From contig NZ_CP025612.1 of the NCBI RefSeq assembly GCF_002868735.1, positions 434,001 to 498,000 of the forward strand: a stretch of 64,000 nt of DNA, in the 5' to 3' direction. The first letter of the stretch is position 1. Each line of letters starts with the position of its first letter. The position numbers and the translations under genes are program-made. Shown here piece by piece: positions 16,810 through 25,485 of this stretch. The DNA comes from Niveispirillum cyanobacteriorum. Lineage in GTDB: Bacteria > Pseudomonadota > Alphaproteobacteria > Azospirillales > Azospirillaceae. The notes below the pieces were generated by a model that did no database searches, was not told where the DNA came from, and worked only from the letters and a program-made list of their open reading frames with translations.

Positions 16810-17928
16810 TCACCGCCGTGCCTTGAACGTGGCGTTCCAGCGGGCGATGAAATCCTGGTAATGGTCAAGCATGGTCGGGTCGTAACTGACATGGACGATC
16901 CTGTCCTCGCCCCCCAGCCGCCGGACCAGACCATCATAGGTCAGGTACGGCACCTCATCGGGCCGGACATCGGACCGGTAGGGCATCAACCCGCCCTGTG
17001 CCGCCGCCACCTGACCGTCATGCGACAGTAGATAATCCAGCATGAGCCGGGCACTGGCCGGGCTGCGGCTGCCGGCAGTAACGGCCATACCGCGCGGCAC
17101 CAGCACCGTTCCATCCTTGTCCAGGGTCCAGTCCACGATCTCCGACCGGCCCTTGGTCGCCATCTGCGGCCAGACCGTGACGGCGGAGACATTGAAGCCG
17201 ACCAGATACTCACCCGTGGTCACCTTCTCCATCATCGCGGCCCCACCGCTTTCCACCCGCACGGCAGGCGAAAGGCGCTGCATCAGGTCCCAGCCGCCGG
17301 GGCGTCCGCTGGTGATGGCGGCCCAATGCACGGCATAGGCCAGTGCATGGGCAGCGGCGTCATAGGTGGTGACGCGCTTGCGGAATTTTAGCGGATTTTC
17401 CTCCGCTAGAGCCGCCAGCCGGTTCAACCCGTCTGGATACTGGTCGGGCTTCAGCAAAAGCTTGTTGTAGATCATCACCATCGGGTCAGCCGACAGCGTG
17501 TAGAGGCCGGGCATAGGCCGGCTCCAGGCCGGCAGGCTGCCGTCTTCCCGGCTGACATGGGCGCCGATGCTGCCCTTAGCCGCGAAGCGCATCCAGGCAT
17601 CAGCGGCGCTGGACACGATGATATCAGCCGAGGCCCGGTTCACGGAGGTTTCAGCGTAATAGCGCTCGAACACTTCCGACGGGCCCATGTCCAGGCAATT
17701 GACCTTGATCCAGGGATAGAGCGCCTGGAACCCGCGCAGCAGAGGGCGCCAATTATACTCGGCCATGATCGAGTAGATCAGCAGGCCGCTTTCGGCCTTT
17801 GATGCCGTGACCGGATCATCGGCGCGGGCCATGCCCGGCAACAGGGCGGCGGCGGCGATGCCGGCCATGATCTGCCGGCGCGACGGTATCGGGGGGCAAG
17901 GGGTGGCTGGTGATCGGTCCTTCATCAT
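16810..17928 (-). CDS. ABC transporter periplasmic binding protein (iron/AEP type), Tat-like signal
   Basis: 372 residues from ATG 17928, with GGGGGGAAAG just before it; a TTG 15 bases upstream is less likely. The signal peptide has two arginines (PSRRQIMAGIAAAALLPGMARA, residues 15-36), suggesting Tat export, which is used for proteins that fold before secretion. The mature part is a class of periplasmic-binding protein seen with ferric iron, thiamine and 2-aminoethylphosphonate importers (ESGLLIYSIMAEYNWRPLLRGFQALYP; VNRASADIIVSSAA; DPMVMIYNKLLL). It is the first gene of the transporter set and follows the aldolase gene by 11 bases. Ligand unknown. Confidence 0.9.
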   Translation of the reverse strand: MMKDRSPATPCPPIPSRRQIMAGIAAAALLPGMARADDPVTASKAESGLLIYSIMAEYNWRPLLRGFQALYPWIKVNCLDMGPSEVFERYYAETSVNRASADIIVSSAADAWMRFAAKGSIGAHVSREDGSLPAWSRPMPGLYTLSADPMVMIYNKLLLKPDQYPDGLNRLAALAEENPLKFRKRVTTYDAAAHALAYAVHWAAITSGRPGGWDLMQRLSPAVRVESGGAAMMEKVTTGEYLVGFNVSAVTVWPQMATKGRSEIVDWTLDKDGTVLVPRGMAVTAGSRSPASARLMLDYLLSHDGQVAAAQGGLMPYRSDVRPDEVPYLTYDGLVRRLGGEDRIVHVSYDPTMLDHYQDFIARWNATFKARR

Positions 17929-17939
17929 CTTTCCCCCCT

Positions 17940-18704
17940 TCAACCCGTCTGGCCCAGGGCCAATCCGGCCCCCCGGCGCAGAAAGGTGACATCGGCGCCA
18001 AGGGTGACGAAGCCATAACCACGGTCGAACAACGTGTCCGCCGTCTGGCCCGGCAGCGTGGTTCCACCCAGGGCCAGCCCGGCCTCCAGAATGCGCCGTT
18101 CCGCCGCTTCCAGAACAGCCTTGAATGAGGGGGCCTCATATTGTCCGGGCACGCCGGCGCTGATCGACAGGTCCAGTGGCCCGATGAACAGCATATCCAG
18201 TCCGGGCACCTTCGCCATCTCCGGGATGGCATCCACGCCCCTTATGCTTTCAATCAGGCCGATAGTCAGGGTTTCCGCCTCCCCGAATTCCGCCACCTCC
18301 CAGCTCCAGGCGCCCCAGCCGGCGGCGCGGGAGACGGTGTAGTGCGCCCCCCTTATGCCGTGCGGTGGATAGCGTGTGGCCTTCACCAGCCTGTCGGCGG
18401 CATCCGCACTTTCCAGGTTGGCGGCCAGCAATCCTTCGGCACCGGCATCCAGCAGATGCCGGACGGGGGCTGGGTGGTTGTCCGGCAGCCGGGCCAGGAC
18501 AGTGGTGCCGGTACCCGCCATGGCCCGCATCTGATGGATGGCGGTTTCCAGCCCGCCCGGCGAATGTTCATGGTCGATGATCAGGGCATCGAAACCCAGC
18601 GGGGCCAACGCCTCGGTCACGGCAGGGCTGCCCATGAATAGCCAGGCCCCGCGCGCCGGCCGCTTTTCCCGCAGCAGGCGCTTTAAGCGGTTAGGTCGAA
18701 ACAT
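17940..18704 (-). CDS. HpcH/HpaI-family class II aldolase
   Basis: 254 residues from ATG 18704 (a GTG at 18710 is too close to the AGGGGG site). The expected residues are visible: Asp44 and His47 in LIIDHEHSPGG, Arg72 in VLARLPDNHP, the metal ligand Glu152 in GLIESIRG and Asp178 in FIGPLDLS. Family members split 4-hydroxy-2-oxo acids into pyruvate (or oxaloacetate) and an aldehyde, and the reverse reaction joins acetaldehyde and pyruvate. Since EutBC produces acetaldehyde, either direction could serve this locus. It overlaps the upstream hydrolase gene by 14 bases. Confidence 0.92.
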   Translation of the reverse strand: MFRPNRLKRLLREKRPARGAWLFMGSPAVTEALAPLGFDALIIDHEHSPGGLETAIHQMRAMAGTGTTVLARLPDNHPAPVRHLLDAGAEGLLAANLESADAADRLVKATRYPPHGIRGAHYTVSRAAGWGAWSWEVAEFGEAETLTIGLIESIRGVDAIPEMAKVPGLDMLFIGPLDLSISAGVPGQYEAPSFKAVLEAAERRILEAGLALGGTTLPGQTADTLFDRGYGFVTLGADVTFLRRGAGLALGQTG

Positions 18705-19557
18705 CGCCACCCCCTTCCGCCGCCAGCCTGTTCAGGAAGGCGATGGCGGCCCCGACCAGGGCGTCACGGGAATGGCGGAACCCGTCCAGAATGTCCAGCC
18801 GCACATCAATGCCATTGTCCGCCAAGCTGGCGGCCAGCGTGTGCAGCCTTTCGACCCGCGTCGCCCCGGCATCGTTGGCTCCCTCCATCCAATGGCGGGA
18901 GCCCGGCGTGTGGGTGATTTCCCAGGTGTCGGTATCATCCGACCCGACGGCCAGATGCACCCGGACCTTTCGCATGGTGTCCAGGTCCAGCGGCACGCCG
19001 AACCGTTGCTCCATATCGGCTACGCCCAGCCACCAGAGACGGCCCGTATCCAGCAGCGTCGGCGAACCGGGCGCCCCGACTGACACGGCACGCAGCCGAC
19101 CGGGATGCAGATAGAGGAAGCGATGGGCGAAATGTGCCCCGCCGGAGAAGCCGAACAGGTCGAACCGTCCGGCATCGACGCCATAGCGCGCCGCCACCTC
19201 CGCCACCATGTCCAGCAACAGATGGTCAAAACGGATGCCCTGGTACTCAATGTATTTGTAATTATCCCGTTCCTGCGGCTCGCCGATCCCACAGGGGAAC
19301 AAGGGGGCCAGGATGATGCTGCCCGTGGCCTCGGCATAGGGGATGAAGAGGTCCCGCAGCGCCTGATTGCCACGGTCCGTGCCATGGACCGCCGCCAGGA
19401 TGCGCCCCCCGACCGGGTTTTCCACCAGCCGGGAAGGTACATAAAGGCAGTAGGAGAAGCGCTGGTCGATACGGCAGGCCGTTGCCGGTGTCCTGCCTAT
19501 ATCATAGGGCGTGAAGCCCCGTTCCGCGCCGTTCACGGGCAGAGTCATTCTTGTCAT
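18691..19557 (-). CDS. Alpha/beta hydrolase (PHB-depolymerase/esterase-like)
   Basis: 288 residues, no signal peptide. It shows RILAAVHGTDRGNQALRD (oxyanion loop), FDLFGFSGGAHFAHRF with the nucleophile Ser138, and late VGSDDTDTW and FRHSRDALV segments that could supply the acid and base. The length and elbow match esterase-D/PHB-depolymerase-like enzymes, a group that also contains siderophore esterases of the Fes/IroD type. It is the first gene after the TonB receptor in this operon, so it likely acts on the imported compound in the cytoplasm. No clear ribosome site is seen before ATG 19557; ATG 19548 is possible. Confidence 0.8.
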   Translation of the reverse strand: MTRMTLPVNGAERGFTPYDIGRTPATACRIDQRFSYCLYVPSRLVENPVGGRILAAVHGTDRGNQALRDLFIPYAEATGSIILAPLFPCGIGEPQERDNYKYIEYQGIRFDHLLLDMVAEVAARYGVDAGRFDLFGFSGGAHFAHRFLYLHPGRLRAVSVGAPGSPTLLDTGRLWWLGVADMEQRFGVPLDLDTMRKVRVHLAVGSDDTDTWEITHTPGSRHWMEGANDAGATRVERLHTLAASLADNGIDVRLDILDGFRHSRDALVGAAIAFLNRLAAEGGGDVST

Positions 19558-19622
19558 CCATGTCGGGAGGGATCGGCCCGGTGCCGGGGTGCGGACAAAG
19601 CCGCAGGACCGGGACAGCCGGA

Positions 19623-21734
19623 TCAGTATTCCGCAGACATCTTCAGGAAGAGGGTACGGCCCTCCGCCTTGCTGTACAGCTGGTCGCGGTTGATCATTTG
19701 GGACGTGACGGAATAATAGTCGTTGTTGAACAGGTTGTTCACACCGACCGTGAACAGCAGGTTGTTCATGCTGTACTGGGTGGAGGCATCGACACGCGTC
19801 ACGGGACGCACACGGCCCGTGTAGAAATCATTGATCCTGGCATTGGGGAACTTGTTGCGCGAACCGGTGCGGTTCACCTGCAAACGACCCGTCCAGTCTG
19901 CGGTGAATTCCTGTTCCAGCCAGGCATTGTACTGTTCCGGCCCGATGCGGCGCCCGGTCAGGGGGGTGTCGACCTTGCCGTCATGATTGGCGTCGCGCTT
20001 GCCCTCCGACCAGGCGAAGCTTCCACCCCAGCTGGTGCTGTCACCGACCTTGCCGGACAGGGTCGCCTCAATGCCGTGGATGCGTTCCTTCTCGCGCAGG
20101 GTCGCGGCCTCGGTCGGGTTCACGGTGTCGATCACGAAATCGGTGCCGTATTTCGACTTGCTGATAAAATAGGCGACCGTGTAGCCGATATCGAGGACCG
20201 ATCCGCGCAGGCCGATTTCGTAGTTATTCACCAGCTGCGGCTTGGGATCGAAATTGTCCAGATTGCGTGCCGTCACGCGGCGCAAAGGCGCACCGATATC
20301 GGGGATGGAGAAACCCTGGGAGAAGCCGCCGAAGATTTCCGCTTCGGGCAGGATATGCAGTGTGCCGCCGATATTGACCGGCGTGGCGCTGTAATCCAGT
20401 TCGCCCGCTGCCACCTTCACATTGGTCAGGCCGGCCACGAAATCGTCGATCTTCATCTTGAATTCGTCATGCCGGATGCCGGCGCGCAGGGTGAACCAGT
20501 CCGTCACCGGCACGTCCAGCTGAATGAAGGCCGCATAGTTCATCTGCTTCAGCGGCGGCGTGAAGGTGCGGCCATCGCCCGGCTTGTTGGTCAGCGGGAT
20601 CAGTGGCTGTTCGGTGGTGTCACGGGCAATGTCGAAGCCCCAGAGCGCGGTACCCCCGTCCAGACCCCAATCATCCAGCTTTGTGGTGAAATCGGTCTGC
20701 CAGCCGATCTTTTCCGAAGTGATGGTGGTCTGGGTCCCGCCCAGGCGCGCCGCGTCAAAGGAAAAGACGCTGTAATTTTCCAGATAGTAGATCTTGCTGT
20801 TTAGGGAAGAGCCGAAAATGTCGCCATTCTCATAGGCTAAGGACGAGATGATGTTGCGGTTTTCCGGGTCGAGCGCGCGGGGATCCGCCATGCCCTTGAC
20901 AGCCGTCTCCTTGATGCCCCTGGCTATATTGCCGCTGACGGTGACGTAGTTGGTGTCCTGCTTCTGCTGGTAATAATTGACCATCGCCTCGATGCGCTGG
21001 TCACCGAAGGAATAACCCAGCTTGGCGAACAGGTTATAGATATTGCTATCGGCAATGCCGCCGAAATTGTGCGGATCGGGGGCCAGACGGTCGCCATCGG
21101 CGTCGAACTGGCCGTTCACCCGCTCATACGAGCCGTTCAGGTTGACATCGAAACCACCGATGGCGCCCGATGCACTTTGCGAAATGCTGGGCCGTGCGCT
21201 ATCTGCCAGGTGCTCTGTCGACAGGCTGGTCCCGATCTCCGTCTTGAAACGGAATTCCTGGGTCGAGGGCGCGTCCTTGGTGATGTAATTGACGATGCCG
21301 CCCGCACCACCCTGGCCATAAAGGGCCGAGGCACCACGGATCACCTCGATCGAGCCGATCACGGACGGGGAGATCAGGCGCAGGTCGCGGCCACCGTCAC
21401 GCAGCGGGTTGGATACGGGGATGCCGTCGATGAAGACGCGCAGAGGACGACCGCGCAGGCTCTGCTCGACATTCGCGGCGGTGCCGTTGGAGGCGGCGAT
21501 GCCGGGCACCATGTTGGACAGGACAGACCCGATATCTGCCGTCGTCGACAACTGATCCTCCAGATCCTTGCGACCCACGACCGTGTAGGAACCGGGGAAA
21601 GTCTCAATCGTTGCGGACAGGCGCGAGCCGGTGACCACAATCTCTTCCAAGGCCACGTCCTGGCCATGCGCGGCCGGGACCATCGCAGCCCCTGCCGCAA
21701 CACCCAGCAGCATCAGCCGCTTCAAATTCCTCAT
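19623..21734 (-). CDS. TonB-dependent outer-membrane receptor of the eutBC locus
   Basis: 703 residues from ATG 21734 (MRNLKRLMLLGVAAGAAM..., GGGAG upstream); codons before it run through the operator and are not coding. Signal peptide about 1-25 ending AHG-Q. The TonB box region is VALEEIVVTGSRLS, then the plug: LEDQLSTTADIGSVLSNMVPGI, SLRGRPLRVFIDGIPVSNPL, IGSIEVIRGASALYGQGGAGGIVNYITK. The barrel ends with KMSAEY (terminal aromatic). The plug resembles siderophore receptors of the PfeA/FecA-like class. It heads the leftward operon and carries two operator-like sites 55-95 bases upstream, but no obvious Fur box. It would bring a compound too large or dilute for porins into the periplasm. Confidence 0.95.
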   Translation of the reverse strand: MRNLKRLMLLGVAAGAAMVPAAHGQDVALEEIVVTGSRLSATIETFPGSYTVVGRKDLEDQLSTTADIGSVLSNMVPGIAASNGTAANVEQSLRGRPLRVFIDGIPVSNPLRDGGRDLRLISPSVIGSIEVIRGASALYGQGGAGGIVNYITKDAPSTQEFRFKTEIGTSLSTEHLADSARPSISQSASGAIGGFDVNLNGSYERVNGQFDADGDRLAPDPHNFGGIADSNIYNLFAKLGYSFGDQRIEAMVNYYQQKQDTNYVTVSGNIARGIKETAVKGMADPRALDPENRNIISSLAYENGDIFGSSLNSKIYYLENYSVFSFDAARLGGTQTTITSEKIGWQTDFTTKLDDWGLDGGTALWGFDIARDTTEQPLIPLTNKPGDGRTFTPPLKQMNYAAFIQLDVPVTDWFTLRAGIRHDEFKMKIDDFVAGLTNVKVAAGELDYSATPVNIGGTLHILPEAEIFGGFSQGFSIPDIGAPLRRVTARNLDNFDPKPQLVNNYEIGLRGSVLDIGYTVAYFISKSKYGTDFVIDTVNPTEAATLREKERIHGIEATLSGKVGDSTSWGGSFAWSEGKRDANHDGKVDTPLTGRRIGPEQYNAWLEQEFTADWTGRLQVNRTGSRNKFPNARINDFYTGRVRPVTRVDASTQYSMNNLLFTVGVNNLFNNDYYSVTSQMINRDQLYSKAEGRTLFLKMSAEY

Positions 21735-21789
21735 GTGCAGTACTCCCGTGTCCATGATGCCGGCTTGGATGTCGGCTGCCAAGGAATAG

Positions 21790-21827
21790 TAGCCAATCTC
21801 GGCGCCCAATGGTAGCCAATTTTGGAT
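21790..21827 (-). promoter_or_regulatory. Two putative GntR/FCD operators upstream of the receptor gene
   Basis: AGCCAA-TC-TCGGCG (21791-21804) and AGCCAA-TT-TTGGAT (21814-21827), each preceded by TAG or GGTAG, repeat the motif of 9093-9106. They are spaced 23 bases apart (about two helix turns), a layout suited to cooperative repressor binding upstream of ATG 21734. Confidence 0.6.
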
Positions 21828-21932
21828 ATTCAGGAGCTTAAAATTTGTGATCCTTGAAAATCCTTATATTTCAATGTTGTGGCGTCGGGGATGCTGTCCA
21901 GTATCCGGAGTTGGGCCCGCGAAGCCCCCCTT

Positions 21933-23135
21933 TCAGGCCAGCATGGCGCCGGGGGCCAGGGCCAGCGACAGGATGATCAGGCCCAGTGCCGGATAGGCCC
22001 ACCAGCCCATGCCGCGCCAAGCCCTGACCCAGCCATTGCTGCTTTCAGCCCCCGTTGCGACGGCGGCGCGAAGGCGCATGCTGTAGATCATCACCCCGGT
22101 CACCGACAGACCCGTCAGCAGGATGCCAGCCAGAAACCAGACAATCTTTGTGGCATAGCCGCCCAGCGTGCCGAAATGCAGGGGGTCTGCCATTTCCGAG
22201 ATGCGCTGATGGGCCGTCAGTTCCTCCCCACTGCTGACCAGCAGAACAGCGCCGTCATCGGGGTTCAGCCAGACTGCGTTCGACCGGTCGCGCACCAGCC
22301 AGGCATCGGCCTGCCCCATCAGCACCAAACCCCGCCCGCCCTTGGCCGTGGGATAGCGGATTTCGCGGATATCCAGGCCGGGATAGGCGCGCAGACCCGC
22401 CTCGATCAGGGCGTCAAGGGCCGGTCCCACCGGCTGTGTCGCCGTGATGGAGAGGGCCGGGGCCCTGGGATGGTCAGGCGCGTCGCCACCCAGCGATTCC
22501 ACCATATACCAGACGCCCGTCACCGCGATCAGGGCGACGAACCACAGGCTCCACAGCCCGGCCAGCCGGTGCAGGTCGCCAGACAATCTGCGCCCGTCCC
22601 CACCGCGCGGCCGCTTGAAGAAGCCGCGCCACCATTTCTTGTAGGTGACGATGCCGCTGACCAGCGAGGCCAGCAGCAGGAAGGCCAGGGTGCAGACGAT
22701 GGGCACCCCCAGCTTCACGGGCAGCATCAGATGGCGATGCGTCTCCCGCAGGAAGCGCTGGATGTTGTACCAGCCCACAACCCCCGTGACCCGGCCCGTG
22801 TAAGGGTCCAGATGCACGCGGGTGGGCCGGGCGGTGCTGGTGTCCAGCCAGGCCTCCGCCGCGAAACCGGGATGCGGCGGTGCATAGATCTGCGCCAGCC
22901 GCCCGCCTGGTACGGCGTCCCGTGCCGATGCCGCCAGCGTGCCCCAGGAGGCCTTTGCTCCCTCCTGCGGCATCACCCGCATCGATGGCGTGACCAGCCA
23001 GTCCAGTTCGGCGGAGAATACGGCGAGCGTGCCCGTCGCCAGGATGAAGGTCATGAACAGGGATAGTTTCAGCCCAGCCCAGGCATGGACAGCCCACCAG
23101 ACTGACCGCCGCTTCCGTTCTGTCGCCGCCGCCAT
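21933..23135 (-). CDS. PepSY-TM domain membrane protein (putative ferric-siderophore reductase)
   Basis: 400 residues with four main membrane helices (VWWAVHAWAGLKLSLFMTFILATGTLAVF near the start; VPIVCTLAFLLLASLVSGIVTYKKW; LAGLWSLWFVALIAVTGVWYM; a C-terminal pair) and two periplasmic PepSY-like segments. The histidines HAWAG, ETHRHLML, DLHRLAGLW and DPLHFGTLGGYATKIVW are typical of PepSY_TM proteins that bind heme and reduce ferric siderophores. It begins 3 bases after the siderophore-receptor stop, so the two form an operon. No flavin domain is attached, unlike the 9148-11100 protein. Confidence 0.88.
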   Translation of the reverse strand: MAAATERKRRSVWWAVHAWAGLKLSLFMTFILATGTLAVFSAELDWLVTPSMRVMPQEGAKASWGTLAASARDAVPGGRLAQIYAPPHPGFAAEAWLDTSTARPTRVHLDPYTGRVTGVVGWYNIQRFLRETHRHLMLPVKLGVPIVCTLAFLLLASLVSGIVTYKKWWRGFFKRPRGGDGRRLSGDLHRLAGLWSLWFVALIAVTGVWYMVESLGGDAPDHPRAPALSITATQPVGPALDALIEAGLRAYPGLDIREIRYPTAKGGRGLVLMGQADAWLVRDRSNAVWLNPDDGAVLLVSSGEELTAHQRISEMADPLHFGTLGGYATKIVWFLAGILLTGLSVTGVMIYSMRLRAAVATGAESSNGWVRAWRGMGWWAYPALGLIILSLALAPGAMLA

Positions 23136-23138
23136 GGT

Positions 23139-25256
23139 TTAGAAGGTCCGGCGCAGTTCGACAAACCATGTGCGCGGTTCCCCAGGGAAATGGCCATTAT
23201 GGGTGGTGAAGCCCGAGGCGGCATATTCCTTGTCGAACAGGTTCTTCACCCGGAACATCGCCTCCGCGAAACCCAGATCCGTAATGATGGAGGCGTCAAA
23301 GATCGTATAGGGCTTCACCGTCTGGCCGTTCAGGCTGAGGCGCCTTGAGACATGTTCCCCGCCAAAGGCAAAGCCGGTATCGAGGACCGGCACCTGATAG
23401 CGGGTCCAGAAGCCAACCTTGTGGCGCGGGGCATTGGCAAAGCGGTTGCCCACGGCGTTGGTCAGGCTCTGCCCCGGCACTGTGCCCGTGATCTTGGTGT
23501 CGTTATAGCCGTAATTGGCCGTGAACACCCAGTCGGGCGTGATATCGGCGGACAGGTCCAGTTCCAGCCCCTTCGCCGTCACCTCGCCCACAGGGCTTAA
23601 CTGGTTGACGCCATTGACGGGCGGCTTCGTGGTGTCGGTCTGCACCATGTTTTCGCGCACGATGCGGTAGATGGCGCCGTTGGCCTGAATGCGGCCACCC
23701 AACAGCGCCGTCTTCACCCCGGCTTCCACCTGCCGGCCCGTCACCGGGTCGAAGGGACCGCCGGCATTGTCCGCCTGGCTGGCGATGGCCTGCGGTTCGA
23801 AACTGTTGGCGAAGCTGGCATAGAGGGACACTTCGTCCGTGGGCTTATAGATCAGGCCCGTCCGCCAGGTGTAGTCGCCATCAGAGAAGTCTGAGCCGTT
23901 GACACGGTTGCGGTCCGTGAAATGGTCGTAGCGAATGCCGGCCAATGCTATCCACTGCTGGCCCAGCCCGGCCTGATCCTGCAGGTAGACGCCCTGGCGT
24001 TCAGCGCGCGTGTCCGTCCGGCTGAACGGCACGTTGGCCAGATTGTAGGCGGCACCGGAGGTTAGGCCGTAGACACGATTGGTCAGGCTGGCATCGGGCA
24101 CGGGGCCGCCGGCATTGCTGGCCCGCGCCGTCCGCTGCAACAGGTTCGAGTCCTCTTGGTACCAGTCGCCACCGAACAGGATCTGATGGTCCAGACCGGC
24201 CAGTTCGGTATCGGAGATGAAGTTGACGGCTGTGGCCAGGGCGTCGCTGTCTCGCTTCTGGTCGCGGAATTCACGCCGCACCATGTCTAGGATACCATCG
24301 CGGTTACTGTCATAGGTGCCGCGCGGTTCGTGATATTGCTGCACCTCATTGGATTTGAACCAACGTACGCCGGCATCCATGCGGATGGCGTCGGTCAGCC
24401 TTGTGTCCAGTTTGGCCTGCAGCACATCGGATTTCAGCTTCGAATAATCCGTCGGCTCATTATGGTTCCAGGTGATAGGTGCCAGATAGACGCCGTCATC
24501 GGTAACGGGGATGCCGCGCAGGCGGTTGGCGGGCAGGTCCTGGTCATAGTGGATGACCTGAAGCGTCAGGTTTGTCTCATCCGCCAGCCGCACCTGTAGG
24601 CTGGCATCGCCGATGGTCGTCTCGTTGCCGGCGCCGATGCGGAAACTGTCCATCTCCTCATAGTAGGCGCCGACGCGGTAGGCGAAGCGGCCGTCCTCAT
24701 CGATGGGGCCCGTCACCTCGGCGGCCCCGCCCAGACGGTCGTAATTGCCGGCGAAGGCCCGCACCTCGCCCCGGAAATCGTCCTGGGGCGTCTTGGTGAC
24801 ATAGTTCAGGGACCCGCCCGGGGCCGCCGGGCCGTACAGCATACCCGCCGGACCCTTCAGAACTTCCACCCGTTCAATGTTGAACAGTTGCGGTACCGCA
24901 AAGCCGATGAACGGGTCGCCGCGCATCCCGTCATAATAGGCCTGTTCCTGGCGGAAGCCGCGGAAGGTAACGCCGGCATAGGTGAAGAAGGACAGGCCGG
25001 AAATGTTGCGGTACAGGTCCGTGACATTGCGCGCGCCCAGATCCTTGATCAGTTCCGCGTTGATCACCTGCACCGCCTGAGGGATGTCCAGGATATTGGC
25101 GGGCACCTTGCCGATGGTGGTTTCCTCCACCCGGTACAGCCGCTGCACGCGGCCGGTGACGATGATCTCTTCCGTCGTCGTTGCCGCCGGTTCCGCCATC
25201 GCGGCCCCACCCATCAAAGTGGCGGCGCAAACGCCCATCATCCACCAAGCCCGCAT
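23139..25256 (-). CDS. TonB-dependent siderophore receptor (FhuE/FpvA-like)
   Basis: 705 residues from ATG 25256 (MRAWWMMGVCAATLMGGAAMA; GGGGG upstream). After the signal peptide come EEIIVTGRVQRLY and a siderophore-receptor plug: NILDIPQAVQVINAELIKDLGARNVTDLYRNISGL, then FRGFRQEQAYYDGMRG and VEVLKGPAGMLYGPAAPGGSLNYVTKTPQ. The barrel ends GEPRTWFVELRRTF, the canonical terminal strand with a final Phe. The plug pattern is that of hydroxamate or mixed ferric-siderophore receptors. A Fur-like palindrome lies 20-35 bases upstream of its start. The downstream PepSY gene supports a role in iron uptake. Confidence 0.95.
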   Translation of the reverse strand: MRAWWMMGVCAATLMGGAAMAEPAATTTEEIIVTGRVQRLYRVEETTIGKVPANILDIPQAVQVINAELIKDLGARNVTDLYRNISGLSFFTYAGVTFRGFRQEQAYYDGMRGDPFIGFAVPQLFNIERVEVLKGPAGMLYGPAAPGGSLNYVTKTPQDDFRGEVRAFAGNYDRLGGAAEVTGPIDEDGRFAYRVGAYYEEMDSFRIGAGNETTIGDASLQVRLADETNLTLQVIHYDQDLPANRLRGIPVTDDGVYLAPITWNHNEPTDYSKLKSDVLQAKLDTRLTDAIRMDAGVRWFKSNEVQQYHEPRGTYDSNRDGILDMVRREFRDQKRDSDALATAVNFISDTELAGLDHQILFGGDWYQEDSNLLQRTARASNAGGPVPDASLTNRVYGLTSGAAYNLANVPFSRTDTRAERQGVYLQDQAGLGQQWIALAGIRYDHFTDRNRVNGSDFSDGDYTWRTGLIYKPTDEVSLYASFANSFEPQAIASQADNAGGPFDPVTGRQVEAGVKTALLGGRIQANGAIYRIVRENMVQTDTTKPPVNGVNQLSPVGEVTAKGLELDLSADITPDWVFTANYGYNDTKITGTVPGQSLTNAVGNRFANAPRHKVGFWTRYQVPVLDTGFAFGGEHVSRRLSLNGQTVKPYTIFDASIITDLGFAEAMFRVKNLFDKEYAASGFTTHNGHFPGEPRTWFVELRRTF

Positions 25257-25276
25257 TTGAAACCCCCACATAATAT

Positions 25277-25291
25277 TGCGAATAATTCGCA
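25277..25291 (-). promoter_or_regulatory. Fur-like palindrome upstream of the siderophore receptor
   Basis: TGCGAATAATTCGCA is a perfect 7-1-7 palindrome. It keeps the AAT-n-ATT core and outer TG/CA of the 7-1-7 Fur-box model (TGATAATNATTATCA) but differs at the two bases between. Its place before a siderophore-receptor gene supports iron control by Fur; binding is inferred. Confidence 0.55.
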
Positions 25292-25450
25292 TATGCGATA
25301 ACGGGTGAAAGCCAGCGGGTCAACATGCATGTGTGGGCAACATGCATTCGCGAAGTGTCGACGAGGATGTATCCGGTGCATTTCCGCCCTGGAAACGCCG
25401 ACGGCGTCACAGGTGATATCCTGTGCCGCCGTCTGCGTGAGGGGGAATTG

Positions 25451-25480
25451 GGTCGCTGCTGATCTGGATCAGCAGCGACC
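25451..25480 (-). terminator. 14-bp stem hairpin after the TonB receptor
   Basis: GGTCGCTGCTGATC (25451-25464) and GATCAGCAGCGACC (25467-25480) pair exactly. It starts 5 bases past the receptor stop at 25486. There is no clear U-run on the minus strand, so it may stop transcription with Rho or protect the mRNA end. Confidence 0.6.
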
Positions 25481-25485
25481 ATTCA

